64,000 nucleotides of DNA from Nostoc piscinale CENA21. Lineage in GTDB: Bacteria; Cyanobacteriota; Cyanobacteriia; Cyanobacteriales; Nostocaceae. The position numbers were made by a program, and so were the translations under genes. A model generated the notes under the pieces. That model was not told the DNA's origin and searched no databases. It saw nothing but the letters and a program-made list of their open reading frames with translations. The stretch spans positions 5,175,689 to 5,239,688 of the forward strand of contig NZ_CP012036.1 of NCBI RefSeq assembly GCF_001298445.1, read 5' to 3'. Shown here piece by piece: positions 1 through 7,789 of this stretch. Each line of letters opens with the position of its first letter. The stretch's first letter is position 1.

Positions 1-204
1 CAAAACCATCAAGAAAAAACCTGTACAACTGCAAGGAAATTCATTCGCAATAACAATATTCAAACACCATGCGTTATCACCGTACTCAAGATATCGGGTA
101 GTGAAGAAAAATTTTTCTTGTCAAACAATGGATTGTTTAGCTATAAATATGCGATTGAAAATCACAACCTATTCTCACTGGAAATAGCAGACATCGCTAG
201 TTAA
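1..204 (+). CDS. 3' end of an unidentified gene
   Basis: An open frame enters from the left edge and stops at a TAA at 202-204, giving 67 residues of a C-terminus with no start in the window. The tail is mixed hydrophobic and polar (for example NNGLFSYKYAIENHNLFSLE) with no motif I recognise. It lies upstream of the dpd genes on the same strand, so it could be the end of another member of that island, but nothing in the residues proves this. A frame change just after the stop opens a further 70 codons, so the gene may itself be broken here. Confidence 0.4.
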   Translation, partial: QNHQEKTCTTARKFIRNNNIQTPCVITVLKISGSEEKFFLSNNGLFSYKYAIENHNLFSLEIADIAS

Positions 205-605
205 ATCAAAAAATAAATTTTTTAATAGCTGGTCAACTCCAGCAAGCTAAAAATGAACTAGTAAGTGACCTCAGCCAGTCAGAAATTTTAGAGATGGTTG
301 CCAATAATATCATCTTGCCTTACTGGTACGAGTATTACAAACCGGATAAAGAAGACCAAGCAATTCTAGTATCTATCCCATTAATTAAGATTTGTGCTAA
401 AAAGCTTCAGCTTATCGAGAACTAGAAACGAAAGATTAAGCTTTTCTAGCACATTTTACTATAAGAAGTAGGCATTTTTAGAATAGTGGGATAAGTTCTA
501 AGACTCATCCTTACTGAATCTCGGCACAACAACAGTGTTTGTTAACAAGTCGTATGGAATTATCCCCAAATTACGGATAATTATTCGGACGCAGAGTTAG
601 AGCCT
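205..605. other. Spacer with an orphan short frame
   Basis: About 400 bases without a convincing gene. One frame is open from 201 to 425 and would encode a short peptide containing LPYWYEYYKPDKEDQ; its only ATG (294) leaves 43 residues. It could be a displaced continuation of the preceding gene after a frameshift, or chance. No hairpin, tRNA or clear promoter was seen. Confidence 0.3.
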
Positions 606-1055
606 GTGGAAAAATCAACCCAATCAAGCCAGGCAAAAGTTCAAGAATTGTTACAAGAGTTATACGAAATGTTTTGTACGCTAAAATTCCGCCTAAATTC
701 GCAAATCCAACATACAGTGAAGCGTTACTGGTCGAATGCGACCGCCTTTCTCAAAGAATCACTCCGAACGAGTAAGAAAATTCAATCTCCGGAGGCTGTA
801 TTTGTTGCGGCTTGTAAAGGAGGTAGAAAGCCGGAGTGGTGTGGCACAAGTGAATTCTGATGTAAGCGCTTGGTTCAGATGGGCACGCAAGCAAAGGATT
901 GCATGACTTACTTGCCTCATTCGTACGAAACGACAGCGGAGATGATGGCCAAATACATTTATGACGTAACCAAGAAGCAAGTACCATCTGATTTGCAGCT
1001 AAAGGTTGCAGTGTCAGAAACTCCTAATTCTTGGGTAGAGTATGAAGATGACTAA
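606..1055 (+). pseudogene. Relic of preQ0-pathway gene(s) with QueD-like tail
   Basis: Two frames of 84 and 61 codons (606-860, GTG start; 870-1055, TTG start) are in register, split only by a TGA at 858-860. The second ends in TTAEMMAKYIYDVTKK followed by VSETPNSWVEYED, which matches the usual end of the 6-carboxytetrahydropterin synthase (QueD) fold, where a T-A-E motif is followed by an E-T-P-x-S-W element. The zinc histidines and catalytic cysteine of QueD are absent, so only the tail survives. Just upstream, CKGGRKPEWCGT with CKR after the stop faintly recalls the cysteine-rich end of QueC. dpd islands commonly carry folE, queD, queE and queC copies to supply preQ0, which fits. The stop overlaps the next gene's start by 8-14 bases, as in an operon. 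The QueD tail is fairly sure; the QueC hint is weak. Confidence 0.5.
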
Positions 1056-1572
1056 ATCTATTCCAACAAAAACCTTGGTTTCAACTAGCACAATTTCACG
1101 CCTTCGTACACTAATTATTACTTCTTGTACTGGAAAAAAGCTTCATAACCCAACAAATCAGCTAATAATAGAAGATTTTAAAGACACAGAGAGATTAAGA
1201 CAACGCACACAATCACTTTTAGAATTCTCCTGTCCGTCTGGCCATATGTACACAGGGCTGCAACATCTACGGCTAATGGAGGGGGTGGATATCCTGAGAT
1301 CGCGCTTTGGAAGAGCAGTGGTAGATGTAAAAATCATCTCAGCAGCTTATGGACTAATCTCTGAAGACAAAGTTATTGTCCCTTATACGGTTACTTTCAA
1401 CTCAATGAAAAATGATGAAATTTCTTCATGGGCAAATTTTATCGGAATACATAAAGATTTCCAGGAAGCAGTTATTGGATATGATTTAATATTTGTCTTA
1501 TTAGGAGATAAATACATACGCGCTTTAAACTTACCAATGAAACTAATCCCAAACAGACTTTTATTTTCTTAG
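1042..1572 (+). CDS. YaaA-like (DUF6884-type) domain, likely N-terminal part of DpdA
   Basis: This frame of 176 codons has features of the YaaA/DUF6884 superfamily: SCTGKK near residue 28, MYTGLQH near 70, and a SAAYGLI element near 100, followed by a YDLIFVLLGDKY strand. In this superfamily these residues build a small fold met in proteins acting on nucleic acids or damaged bases; the exact role here is not known. The reading frame breaks after KLIP. Shifting by -1 at 1548-1554 (C CCA AAC) gives KQTFIFLASNKS and joins smoothly to the DpdA frame. I therefore read it as the N-terminal domain of a single DpdA protein, split by a frameshift or made through recoding. ATG 1042 or 1048 are both possible; both overlap the QueD-like stop. 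Confidence 0.6.
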   Translation: MKMTKSIPTKTLVSTSTISRLRTLIITSCTGKKLHNPTNQLIIEDFKDTERLRQRTQSLLEFSCPSGHMYTGLQHLRLMEGVDILRSRFGRAVVDVKIISAAYGLISEDKVIVPYTVTFNSMKNDEISSWANFIGIHKDFQEAVIGYDLIFVLLGDKYIRALNLPMKLIPNRLLFS

Positions 1573-1595
1573 CATCTAATAAAAGTAAGAATCTT

Positions 1596-3191
1596 GTGGT
1601 TTTAGGAGATGCAAATTTTGAATTATTAACGTTTTCTAATGCAGATGCATCACGATTTGGCTGTGCTTTAGTAGGATTAAAAGGACAATTATTTAAGTTA
1701 ATTGCTAATGAAATTAGACAAGAACCTAACTTATTGTCAGAGATATATAACAACCCAAAAATATTAGAGAAACTTTTAAATAATCAGCCCCAACAATTAG
1801 AACTTCCTTTAGGGATTTCTGTTGCTACAGCAAAAAAATCAAATATTAAAAATAAAAAACCGAAAAGAGCAATAGCAGACTTAGATGAATTTTTGAATTT
1901 ACCAAGAGCAGTTAATACACATTTGAGAATGAAATATTTCATTCCAGAATGGGATGATAAGGTAGATATTGGATATAATTTTTTACTAGACGAATCTAGT
2001 CTAAATCGAAATGCATATAGAGATGATGTATATGCTCATGAAATATATTCACAGCCTAATTATGACGGGATTCTGGTATCGAAAGTAGTTGTTGATAAGA
2101 TAAAAAATAAAAGAGCAGATATAGAGAAATTAGGAGGTATCCGTAACTTTGTAAGATTCCCAGGTGAAATTATGGGAGATTGCGGAGCTTTTGGATATAT
2201 TAAACTCGAAGCACCTCCTTATAATACTGTAGAAATCTTAGATTATTATGAAAAATTAAAATTCGATTACGGAGTAAGTATTGACCATTTAATTGTAGGG
2301 CCATTTGCCGAACCTGGAGTTAGAGAGAAGCGATATGATCTGACTTTGCAAAATGCAGAGGAATTTATATCCAAACATCAAAAAATTGGATATACTTTTA
2401 CTCCTATTGGTGTAGCTCAAGGTTGGAACCTAGAAACTTACGCTGATGCAGTAAAAAAACTGGTTGAAATGGGATATGACTATATCGCTATAGGGGGAGT
2501 TGCCAGAACCCCAACTATAGAAATTCTAGAAATCTTGAAAGAAGTTTATCAACATTTAACACCGAATACCAGATTACATTTATTTGGCGTAGGGCGTATT
2601 GATGCTCTTCCTTATTTCCGCCATTTGGGAGTAACCAGTTTTGATTCAGCAAGTCCATTACGTAAAGCTTGGTTTGATGCAGTAGAAAACTATCATACTT
2701 TAAGTGGTAAAGCTTATGCTGCTGTGCGTATTCCTTTTGTAGATAAGCAATCGCCACGAATTAAACATTTGCTATTAGAAGGTTATGAGCGTGAAACTCT
2801 TAGACAGCTTGAGCAAGAAGCATTAAAAGCTATTCGGGAATATGATAAAGGCAATATATCGCTAGATGAATCTCTTGAGAAATTACTAGCTTACGATGAG
2901 TTATTAGAATTACCTCGCGACGGTAAAGTAACCCCAACAGCGAAAGCTAGACGTTTAAGACAACACACTCAATTATATAGAGAATTATTAGAAGTAAAAC
3001 CTTGGCAGGAATGTGAGTGTAAAATCTGCAAAGACTATGGAGTAGAAACAGCTATTTTTCGTGGTAATGACCGTAACCGCAGACGTGGTTTTCACAATAC
3101 TTATGTATTTTTTCAGAGGTTTCAAGAATTTTTAAATACTGAAAATCATCTTGAAAGTTCTAATCTTGATAGGACTGGAGAATCAATCTAA
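1596..3191 (+). CDS. dpdA: DpdA-like DNA-guanine transglycosylase (TGT family)
   Basis: Members of this family exchange guanine for preQ0 in DNA, the first step of 7-deazaguanine DNA modification. From about residue 106 the protein follows the tRNA-guanine transglycosylase barrel: GDCGAF with D195 (the first active-site Asp position), GVAQGWNLETYADAV near 272, YDYIAIGG near 295, and SFDSASP with D350 at the nucleophile position. The zinc site is complete: C473, C475, C478 (CECKIC) and H500 (GFHN). At 531 codons it is longer than bacterial TGT. The frame is open back to 1512 with no ATG, and the GTG at 1596 is only formal; residues before 106 look like the continuation of the YaaA-like frame upstream. 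A TGT-like partner and dpdE follow. Family sure; exact product (preQ0 or a derivative) is inferred. Confidence 0.82.
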   Translation: MVLGDANFELLTFSNADASRFGCALVGLKGQLFKLIANEIRQEPNLLSEIYNNPKILEKLLNNQPQQLELPLGISVATAKKSNIKNKKPKRAIADLDEFLNLPRAVNTHLRMKYFIPEWDDKVDIGYNFLLDESSLNRNAYRDDVYAHEIYSQPNYDGILVSKVVVDKIKNKRADIEKLGGIRNFVRFPGEIMGDCGAFGYIKLEAPPYNTVEILDYYEKLKFDYGVSIDHLIVGPFAEPGVREKRYDLTLQNAEEFISKHQKIGYTFTPIGVAQGWNLETYADAVKKLVEMGYDYIAIGGVARTPTIEILEILKEVYQHLTPNTRLHLFGVGRIDALPYFRHLGVTSFDSASPLRKAWFDAVENYHTLSGKAYAAVRIPFVDKQSPRIKHLLLEGYERETLRQLEQEALKAIREYDKGNISLDESLEKLLAYDELLELPRDGKVTPTAKARRLRQHTQLYRELLEVKPWQECECKICKDYGVETAIFRGNDRNRRRGFHNTYVFFQRFQEFLNTENHLESSNLDRTGESI

Positions 3192-3240
3192 TATAGAGTG
3201 ATGAGCAAATCAGCTTTATAACTCTAAGATAAATGTCAAT

Positions 3241-4068
3241 ATGAATTTTGAACATAAGTTCCTCCCAGTTTTTTCGGTTGACTGGTTAGGTTTACTCAAT
3301 AGATTAAAGAATTTAGAAGGAAATTATGGAATTCTTGCACCGATTTCTTCTAATAAAAGTCTGTTGACAAATATTCGAGATATGGGAAAACTATTTTTTA
3401 TAGATAGTGGCATTTTTGGGAATCAGGATTGCCCTTGGTATTATGAAATGCATTCTGAGTACCTTGATAAACGTTGGGTGCGTAAACGGAAATTCGCTTC
3501 TGAAGAGAATTTGCGACTTAAAGTCAGAGAGTATCTAGAACACTGCGATCAATTTTTACCTAATTTTGTTTTTACCCAAGATATTTTTGGAGAGCCATTA
3601 CTATCACTGTATTTAGCAAGACTAACCTGGCAAGAGTATTGGAAAAAGCCAAGAAACTATACTTTGATTGGTGTTGTTCAAGTAGGGTATTCAATTTATA
3701 ATTGGCAACAAAATTTAGTTCCCCAATTAAATTCTTTTCCTCCCCATTATTATTCACCCAAAAGTTTCTTAGCTTCTTTGATCAGTGCTTACCGGGAGAT
3801 TGGTTATGATTATATTGCTTTGGGAGGATTATTAAAAGTTGATAAAACCCGAACTACAGGCTTGAAATTTGGTTTGTCCACACAGGAATTAGATGAACTT
3901 CTTGCTTGGAGCCGACCGGAATTTGTTCTAGGGGGACTAGCGTTAACCCGTGCAGAAGTCTTGAAAAAGCACAATGTCTGGGCAGATTCTACTGGTTGGT
4001 TGTGGTGGAATGAGAAATATGACACTAAATTTCGCGATCGCAATGCTTTCCAGGAAGTTTTAATGTAG
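3241..4068 (+). CDS. Second TGT-like protein without zinc site
   Basis: A 275-residue protein with the core landmarks of the transglycosylase barrel: FIDSGIFG with D55, GVVQVGYSIYNW near 144, YDYIALGG near 190, and NVWADSTGW with D249 at the place of the catalytic Asp. It lacks the CxCxxC zinc motif and the insert arms found in the upstream DpdA, so it is a reduced paralogue. It starts 49 bases after dpdA. It may be a partner or heterodimer subunit of DpdA, a base-editing enzyme acting after insertion, or the island's counterpart of DpdC, which in characterised systems converts the inserted preQ0; sequence alone cannot choose. Both Asp positions are kept, so catalysis is possible. Confidence 0.65.
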   Translation: MNFEHKFLPVFSVDWLGLLNRLKNLEGNYGILAPISSNKSLLTNIRDMGKLFFIDSGIFGNQDCPWYYEMHSEYLDKRWVRKRKFASEENLRLKVREYLEHCDQFLPNFVFTQDIFGEPLLSLYLARLTWQEYWKKPRNYTLIGVVQVGYSIYNWQQNLVPQLNSFPPHYYSPKSFLASLISAYREIGYDYIALGGLLKVDKTRTTGLKFGLSTQELDELLAWSRPEFVLGGLALTRAEVLKKHNVWADSTGWLWWNEKYDTKFRDRNAFQEVLM

Positions 4069-4479
4069 CTGCTACTTATTAGTATTACAGTATTTTTACT
4101 TATTCCAATGTAAAAAATAAATTGCAGGTGTTGGTTTTTCTTTTCTCAGAGAAGCATAATAAATATATACCTATCTGCCTCTGGGTGCCCTACTGGTAAA
4201 TTTATTGTGATGCGAATTGCTTTCTTACATACCAAGCTGCAAAAAATTAGCAAATTGGAAAATACAAGCTGACAAGTTAGTCTGGGACTCACCTTTTACC
4301 ACGGTGCTAGGACACCTAGAGTTATGCTGTTGCTTCAGTCTAGATTATGCTAGGCTTCGCGTTAACGTTGTCTCTGTCTTAGAGAAGCTATTTTGGAAAA
4401 AGCCAATAGCCAGGGGATACAGTCAGCTATATGGGTGCTATGGGAAGGTTAATGCTAACGTACTGAGCAGACTTGGAGT
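4069..4479. other. Spacer between TGT-like gene and dpdE
   Basis: About 410 bases. A 88-codon frame (4217-4483) crosses it but has odd composition and no family resemblance, and is probably chance. This is the largest gap in the island and may hold the promoter of the dpdE-J block; I see no clear -10/-35 pair or terminator hairpin. Confidence 0.35.
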
Positions 4480-7020
4480 ATGATAACACTTGGTTCGTTG
4501 GTACGTTCCCGAAATAACAGCTTGGGCATAGGGAAGGTAATTGATATATCTGATACTCAAGCAACAGTTGAGTATTTTTGCTCAATAAATCGGCGCATAG
4601 AAAGAAATTTACCCTTAAGTTCGCTATCTCAGTGTAAACTGGAGCGCCAAACTCGATGCTATATTTACCTAGAAAGCCAAGAAGCATGGCTGATCGGCAG
4701 AATTTATGAATGGGATGAGGAACTTTACAAGTATCGCGTTGACTTACCTGATAAAAAGACGATCGCAGTAAGTGAGCAGGAAGTCTATGTGCGTTGTAGT
4801 TTACCTCAACCAGACCCGATTGAGACTTTGGCTATGAAAGGTCAAGAAACGCCCTATTTTTACGATAGACGTTTCGCTTTTGTTAAGAGCTTAATTTTAC
4901 AACGTGCTGTTAGTCGGGGAATGACGGGATTAATTTCCGCCAATATTAAGCTTTATCCACATCAAGTTGAAGTTGTCCGTCGTGTACTTGAAGACCCAAT
5001 TCAACGCTATCTACTAGCGGATGAAGTTGGACTCGGAAAAACCATCGAAGCTGGCGCGATTCTTCGTCAATACCTATTGGATGAACCTTCTGGATATGCG
5101 GTAGTGCTAGTTCCGCAATATTTACTGGAACAATGGCAGCAGGAATTAGAAAATAAGTTTTACATCTCCCACTTTCACAAGCGAGTGGAAGTGCTGGCGG
5201 TTGAGGATATTTACAAAATCAACCCAAAAGCGAATATCGGCTTGGTAATTTTAGATGAAGCACAGCACATCGCAGCAATGGCGACCTCTAGCGATGCAGC
5301 AGTGCGCCAGCGTTTTGATACTTGTAAACATCTTGCCCATAAAAGCGATCGCCTGCTTCTATTATCGGCTACCCCGGTTCTCAACCACGAGCAAGATTTT
5401 CTCGCCATGCTACATCTGCTCGATCCGACAACTTATCAACTTAATGACTTAGCAGGTTTTCGGGAAAGGGTAGTAAAACGCCAAGAGATTGGTCGAATTC
5501 TGCTGTCATTTAAAGAAGGTGCAAACCCCTTCGTCCTGAAAACTAATCTCAAAAATCTCCGTAACCTGTTTGCTCAAGATGAGTATTTACTGGAATTGGT
5601 AGACAATTTAGAAAATAGTTTACAAGCAAAGACTGGCGATACAGTTGAAATGGTCAGGGCAATTCGTACCCATATTAGCGATACCTACAGACTTCACAGA
5701 AGGATGCTTCGCAATCGTCGTGCTTCTGTAGAAGATGTGATTTTTGACCGTAATATTACACCCAGAGCCGAATACGATTTAGATGAGCGATCGCCTGACA
5801 TCCACGAACTAATTGAGGAGTGGCGTGAAGTAGCTCCTGATGACAAACAATATCACCAAATTTTTCTTTTGTTATTTCGTGCTTCTGGTACTTGGCTGGG
5901 TATTTTAAAACAAGTAATTCAAGCACGTTTAAACGGTGTGTCCACTGCGGAAGTCATTCAAGAGTTTGGCAATGATAGCGTTCGTACTCTGACGGAAACT
6001 CCTAAATTTGCTGGGGAAGCAGAGATATTGCAAAGTTTGCTGCGAATTTTAGAACAACCGTCAGAGGATGGCGATCGCCTAGAATTACTCAAGACAGTAA
6101 TTCTCTATCAACTTTGCGAACCTTTAAAACTACAATCCTTGAAATTCAACCTCCCTAAATTGCTTACAGAGGTTCAACAACGGATCAAAAGACCGATACC
6201 CGGAGACAGTCTACCAAAAATTGTTGTATTTACCAGCTTTGTGCAAACTTGCACCGAAATTGTCCGTTACTTGAGCGATCGTTTTGGTGAGGGGACTGTT
6301 GTCAGTCATCAAGTTGGACAAACTCCCTCTCAAGTAGAGGAGAACTTAAATCGATTTAAAAAAGAACCCAAATGCTTTATTTTAGTTTGCGATTCTTCCG
6401 GCGAAGAAGGCCGTAACTTACAATTTACCAACTACATGATATGTTTTGACCTGCCTTGGTCGCCAAATCGCCTAGAACAAAGAATTGGTAGGATAGACCG
6501 GATTGGCCGTGCATTGAAAGTTGAGTTGACAGTATTTGCTGGCGTAGACTTACCGGATAGTCTCCATGATGCTTGGTATCGCTTATTAAAAGAAGGGTTT
6601 AATATCTTTGGGCAATCCATTGCTAGTCTCCAGTTTTATGTAGATGAAAAATTACCAGTATTAGCAGAAATATTGTTTAAATCTGGTGCAGATGGAATTT
6701 TAGAAAGTATCAATGTAATTCAGCAAGAAATTGAGCAGGAACAAGTCAAAATCAGCGAACAAAATGCCCTAGATGAAATAGATGCTTTGGAGGACAATGC
6801 TACCCAATATTTTCAAGCTTTAGACGATTATGATGCCCGTCATCAAGAAATCCAGGAAATAACTGAAAATTGGATTTGTCAAGCCTTGAACTTTAAGTTG
6901 ATCGCTAATCCTAATTTATCGACAATAAAGCGTTATCAACCTACCGGAAATACATTAATTCCAGCCAATGATTTGAGCAGCAATTTTGCCGGGGTTTTAG
7001 AAAAAATTTGGGACTTTTAA
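4480..7020 (+). CDS. dpdE: DpdE, SNF2/RapA-like helicase (main part)
   Basis: A superfamily 2 ATPase of the SNF2/RapA kind, 846 codons. It shows motif I LLADEVGLGKT (residues 178-188), motif II DEAQH (259-263), motif III SATP near 305, and motif VI QRIGRIDRIGR near 667-677. An N-terminal beta-rich module of about 110 residues resembles the tudor-like start of RapA. In dpd islands this is DpdE, part of the E-K block thought to act with the modification enzymes as the restriction arm. The frame ends early: past NFAG the protein runs into a stop at 7018-7020, but removing one A from the A6 run at 7001-7006 gives EKFGTFNRRV and continues into the next frame to 7789. So this is the first 84 percent of a gene of about 1,100 codons. 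Confidence 0.82.
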   Translation: MITLGSLVRSRNNSLGIGKVIDISDTQATVEYFCSINRRIERNLPLSSLSQCKLERQTRCYIYLESQEAWLIGRIYEWDEELYKYRVDLPDKKTIAVSEQEVYVRCSLPQPDPIETLAMKGQETPYFYDRRFAFVKSLILQRAVSRGMTGLISANIKLYPHQVEVVRRVLEDPIQRYLLADEVGLGKTIEAGAILRQYLLDEPSGYAVVLVPQYLLEQWQQELENKFYISHFHKRVEVLAVEDIYKINPKANIGLVILDEAQHIAAMATSSDAAVRQRFDTCKHLAHKSDRLLLLSATPVLNHEQDFLAMLHLLDPTTYQLNDLAGFRERVVKRQEIGRILLSFKEGANPFVLKTNLKNLRNLFAQDEYLLELVDNLENSLQAKTGDTVEMVRAIRTHISDTYRLHRRMLRNRRASVEDVIFDRNITPRAEYDLDERSPDIHELIEEWREVAPDDKQYHQIFLLLFRASGTWLGILKQVIQARLNGVSTAEVIQEFGNDSVRTLTETPKFAGEAEILQSLLRILEQPSEDGDRLELLKTVILYQLCEPLKLQSLKFNLPKLLTEVQQRIKRPIPGDSLPKIVVFTSFVQTCTEIVRYLSDRFGEGTVVSHQVGQTPSQVEENLNRFKKEPKCFILVCDSSGEEGRNLQFTNYMICFDLPWSPNRLEQRIGRIDRIGRALKVELTVFAGVDLPDSLHDAWYRLLKEGFNIFGQSIASLQFYVDEKLPVLAEILFKSGADGILESINVIQQEIEQEQVKISEQNALDEIDALEDNATQYFQALDDYDARHQEIQEITENWICQALNFKLIANPNLSTIKRYQPTGNTLIPANDLSSNFAGVLEKIWDF

Positions 7021-7048
7021 CCGTAGGGTAGCAAATCAACAGCCTGAT

Positions 7049-7789
7049 GTGAAACTCTACCGTATTGGTGAAAAATTTATCGAAGCACTATCATCTTATA
7101 TCCATTGGGACGACCGAGGTAAAGCTTTTGCGATGTGGCGAGTTGAAGAAACTTGGGACGCGGGCGAAGGTGAAGAGTGGTATGGTTTCCGATTTAATTA
7201 CGTTATTGAAACAAATTTAACAAATTACAAAGAAACTACTACAAAATCTAAAATTTTGCAAAGACGTGTCGATGGGTTATTCCCGCCAATTGTAGAAAGT
7301 GTATTTATTGATGCCAGATATGAACCAATGTGTGCTGTTGAAGATGAGACTCTATTAAATATCCTGAAACGGTCTTATAAAGGCAAAGGGAGTAAATGCC
7401 GAGATTACAACTTAGCTAAAAGTCGTTTATCTATTCTTGATAACTTTATAGATTCGAGCAATTGGCCAGAATTTTGCTATCAGGCGCGTAGTAAGTCTTT
7501 AGAATTACTCAGCCAACGTCCCGAATTTATTGCATTATGTGAAGATAGCGCCACCCGTGCTGAACAAAAGTTAGGTAAGAGATTAGACCAATTGCGCCTG
7601 CGTCTAAACCGACTTATTAACCAAGAGCATATTTCTAATAAGGTACTGGAGCAAGAACTCAATAACGAAACGACATTAAATCAACTAATTATCGAAGGAA
7701 TTCGTCATCCTAGTATTCGTCTTGATTCTGTTGGCTTTATTATCGTTTCTGGGCGAACTCCAGTGCAATCCCAGGAGGATGATTTATGA
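7049..7789 (+). CDS. C-terminal part of DpdE, displaced frame
   Basis: This 246-codon frame is open upstream into the end of the dpdE frame (from 7001) and begins in sense with GTFNRRVANQQPDVKLYRIG, matching the C-terminal domain of RapA-like helicases, where an F-x-R element is followed by a P-D-x-x-L sequence and a W-D-D-R-G-K-A-F-A stretch (present here near residues 20-30). I therefore read it as the tail of dpdE set out of frame by one extra A at 7001-7006, not as a separate gene; its GTG start at 7049 is only formal. The second half is charged and helical. It overlaps dpdF by four bases (ATGA). Confidence 0.65.
   Translation: MKLYRIGEKFIEALSSYIHWDDRGKAFAMWRVEETWDAGEGEEWYGFRFNYVIETNLTNYKETTTKSKILQRRVDGLFPPIVESVFIDARYEPMCAVEDETLLNILKRSYKGKGSKCRDYNLAKSRLSILDNFIDSSNWPEFCYQARSKSLELLSQRPEFIALCEDSATRAEQKLGKRLDQLRLRLNRLINQEHISNKVLEQELNNETTLNQLIIEGIRHPSIRLDSVGFIIVSGRTPVQSQEDDL

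Noticed and set aside
751..987. Minus-strand frames across 751-987
   Set aside because: They overlap the QueD-like relic, have no family resemblance and use rare residues; shadows.
4217..4483. 88-codon frame before dpdE
   Set aside because: No known motif, odd Cys-rich composition (ELCCCFSLDY), no ribosome site; more likely chance.
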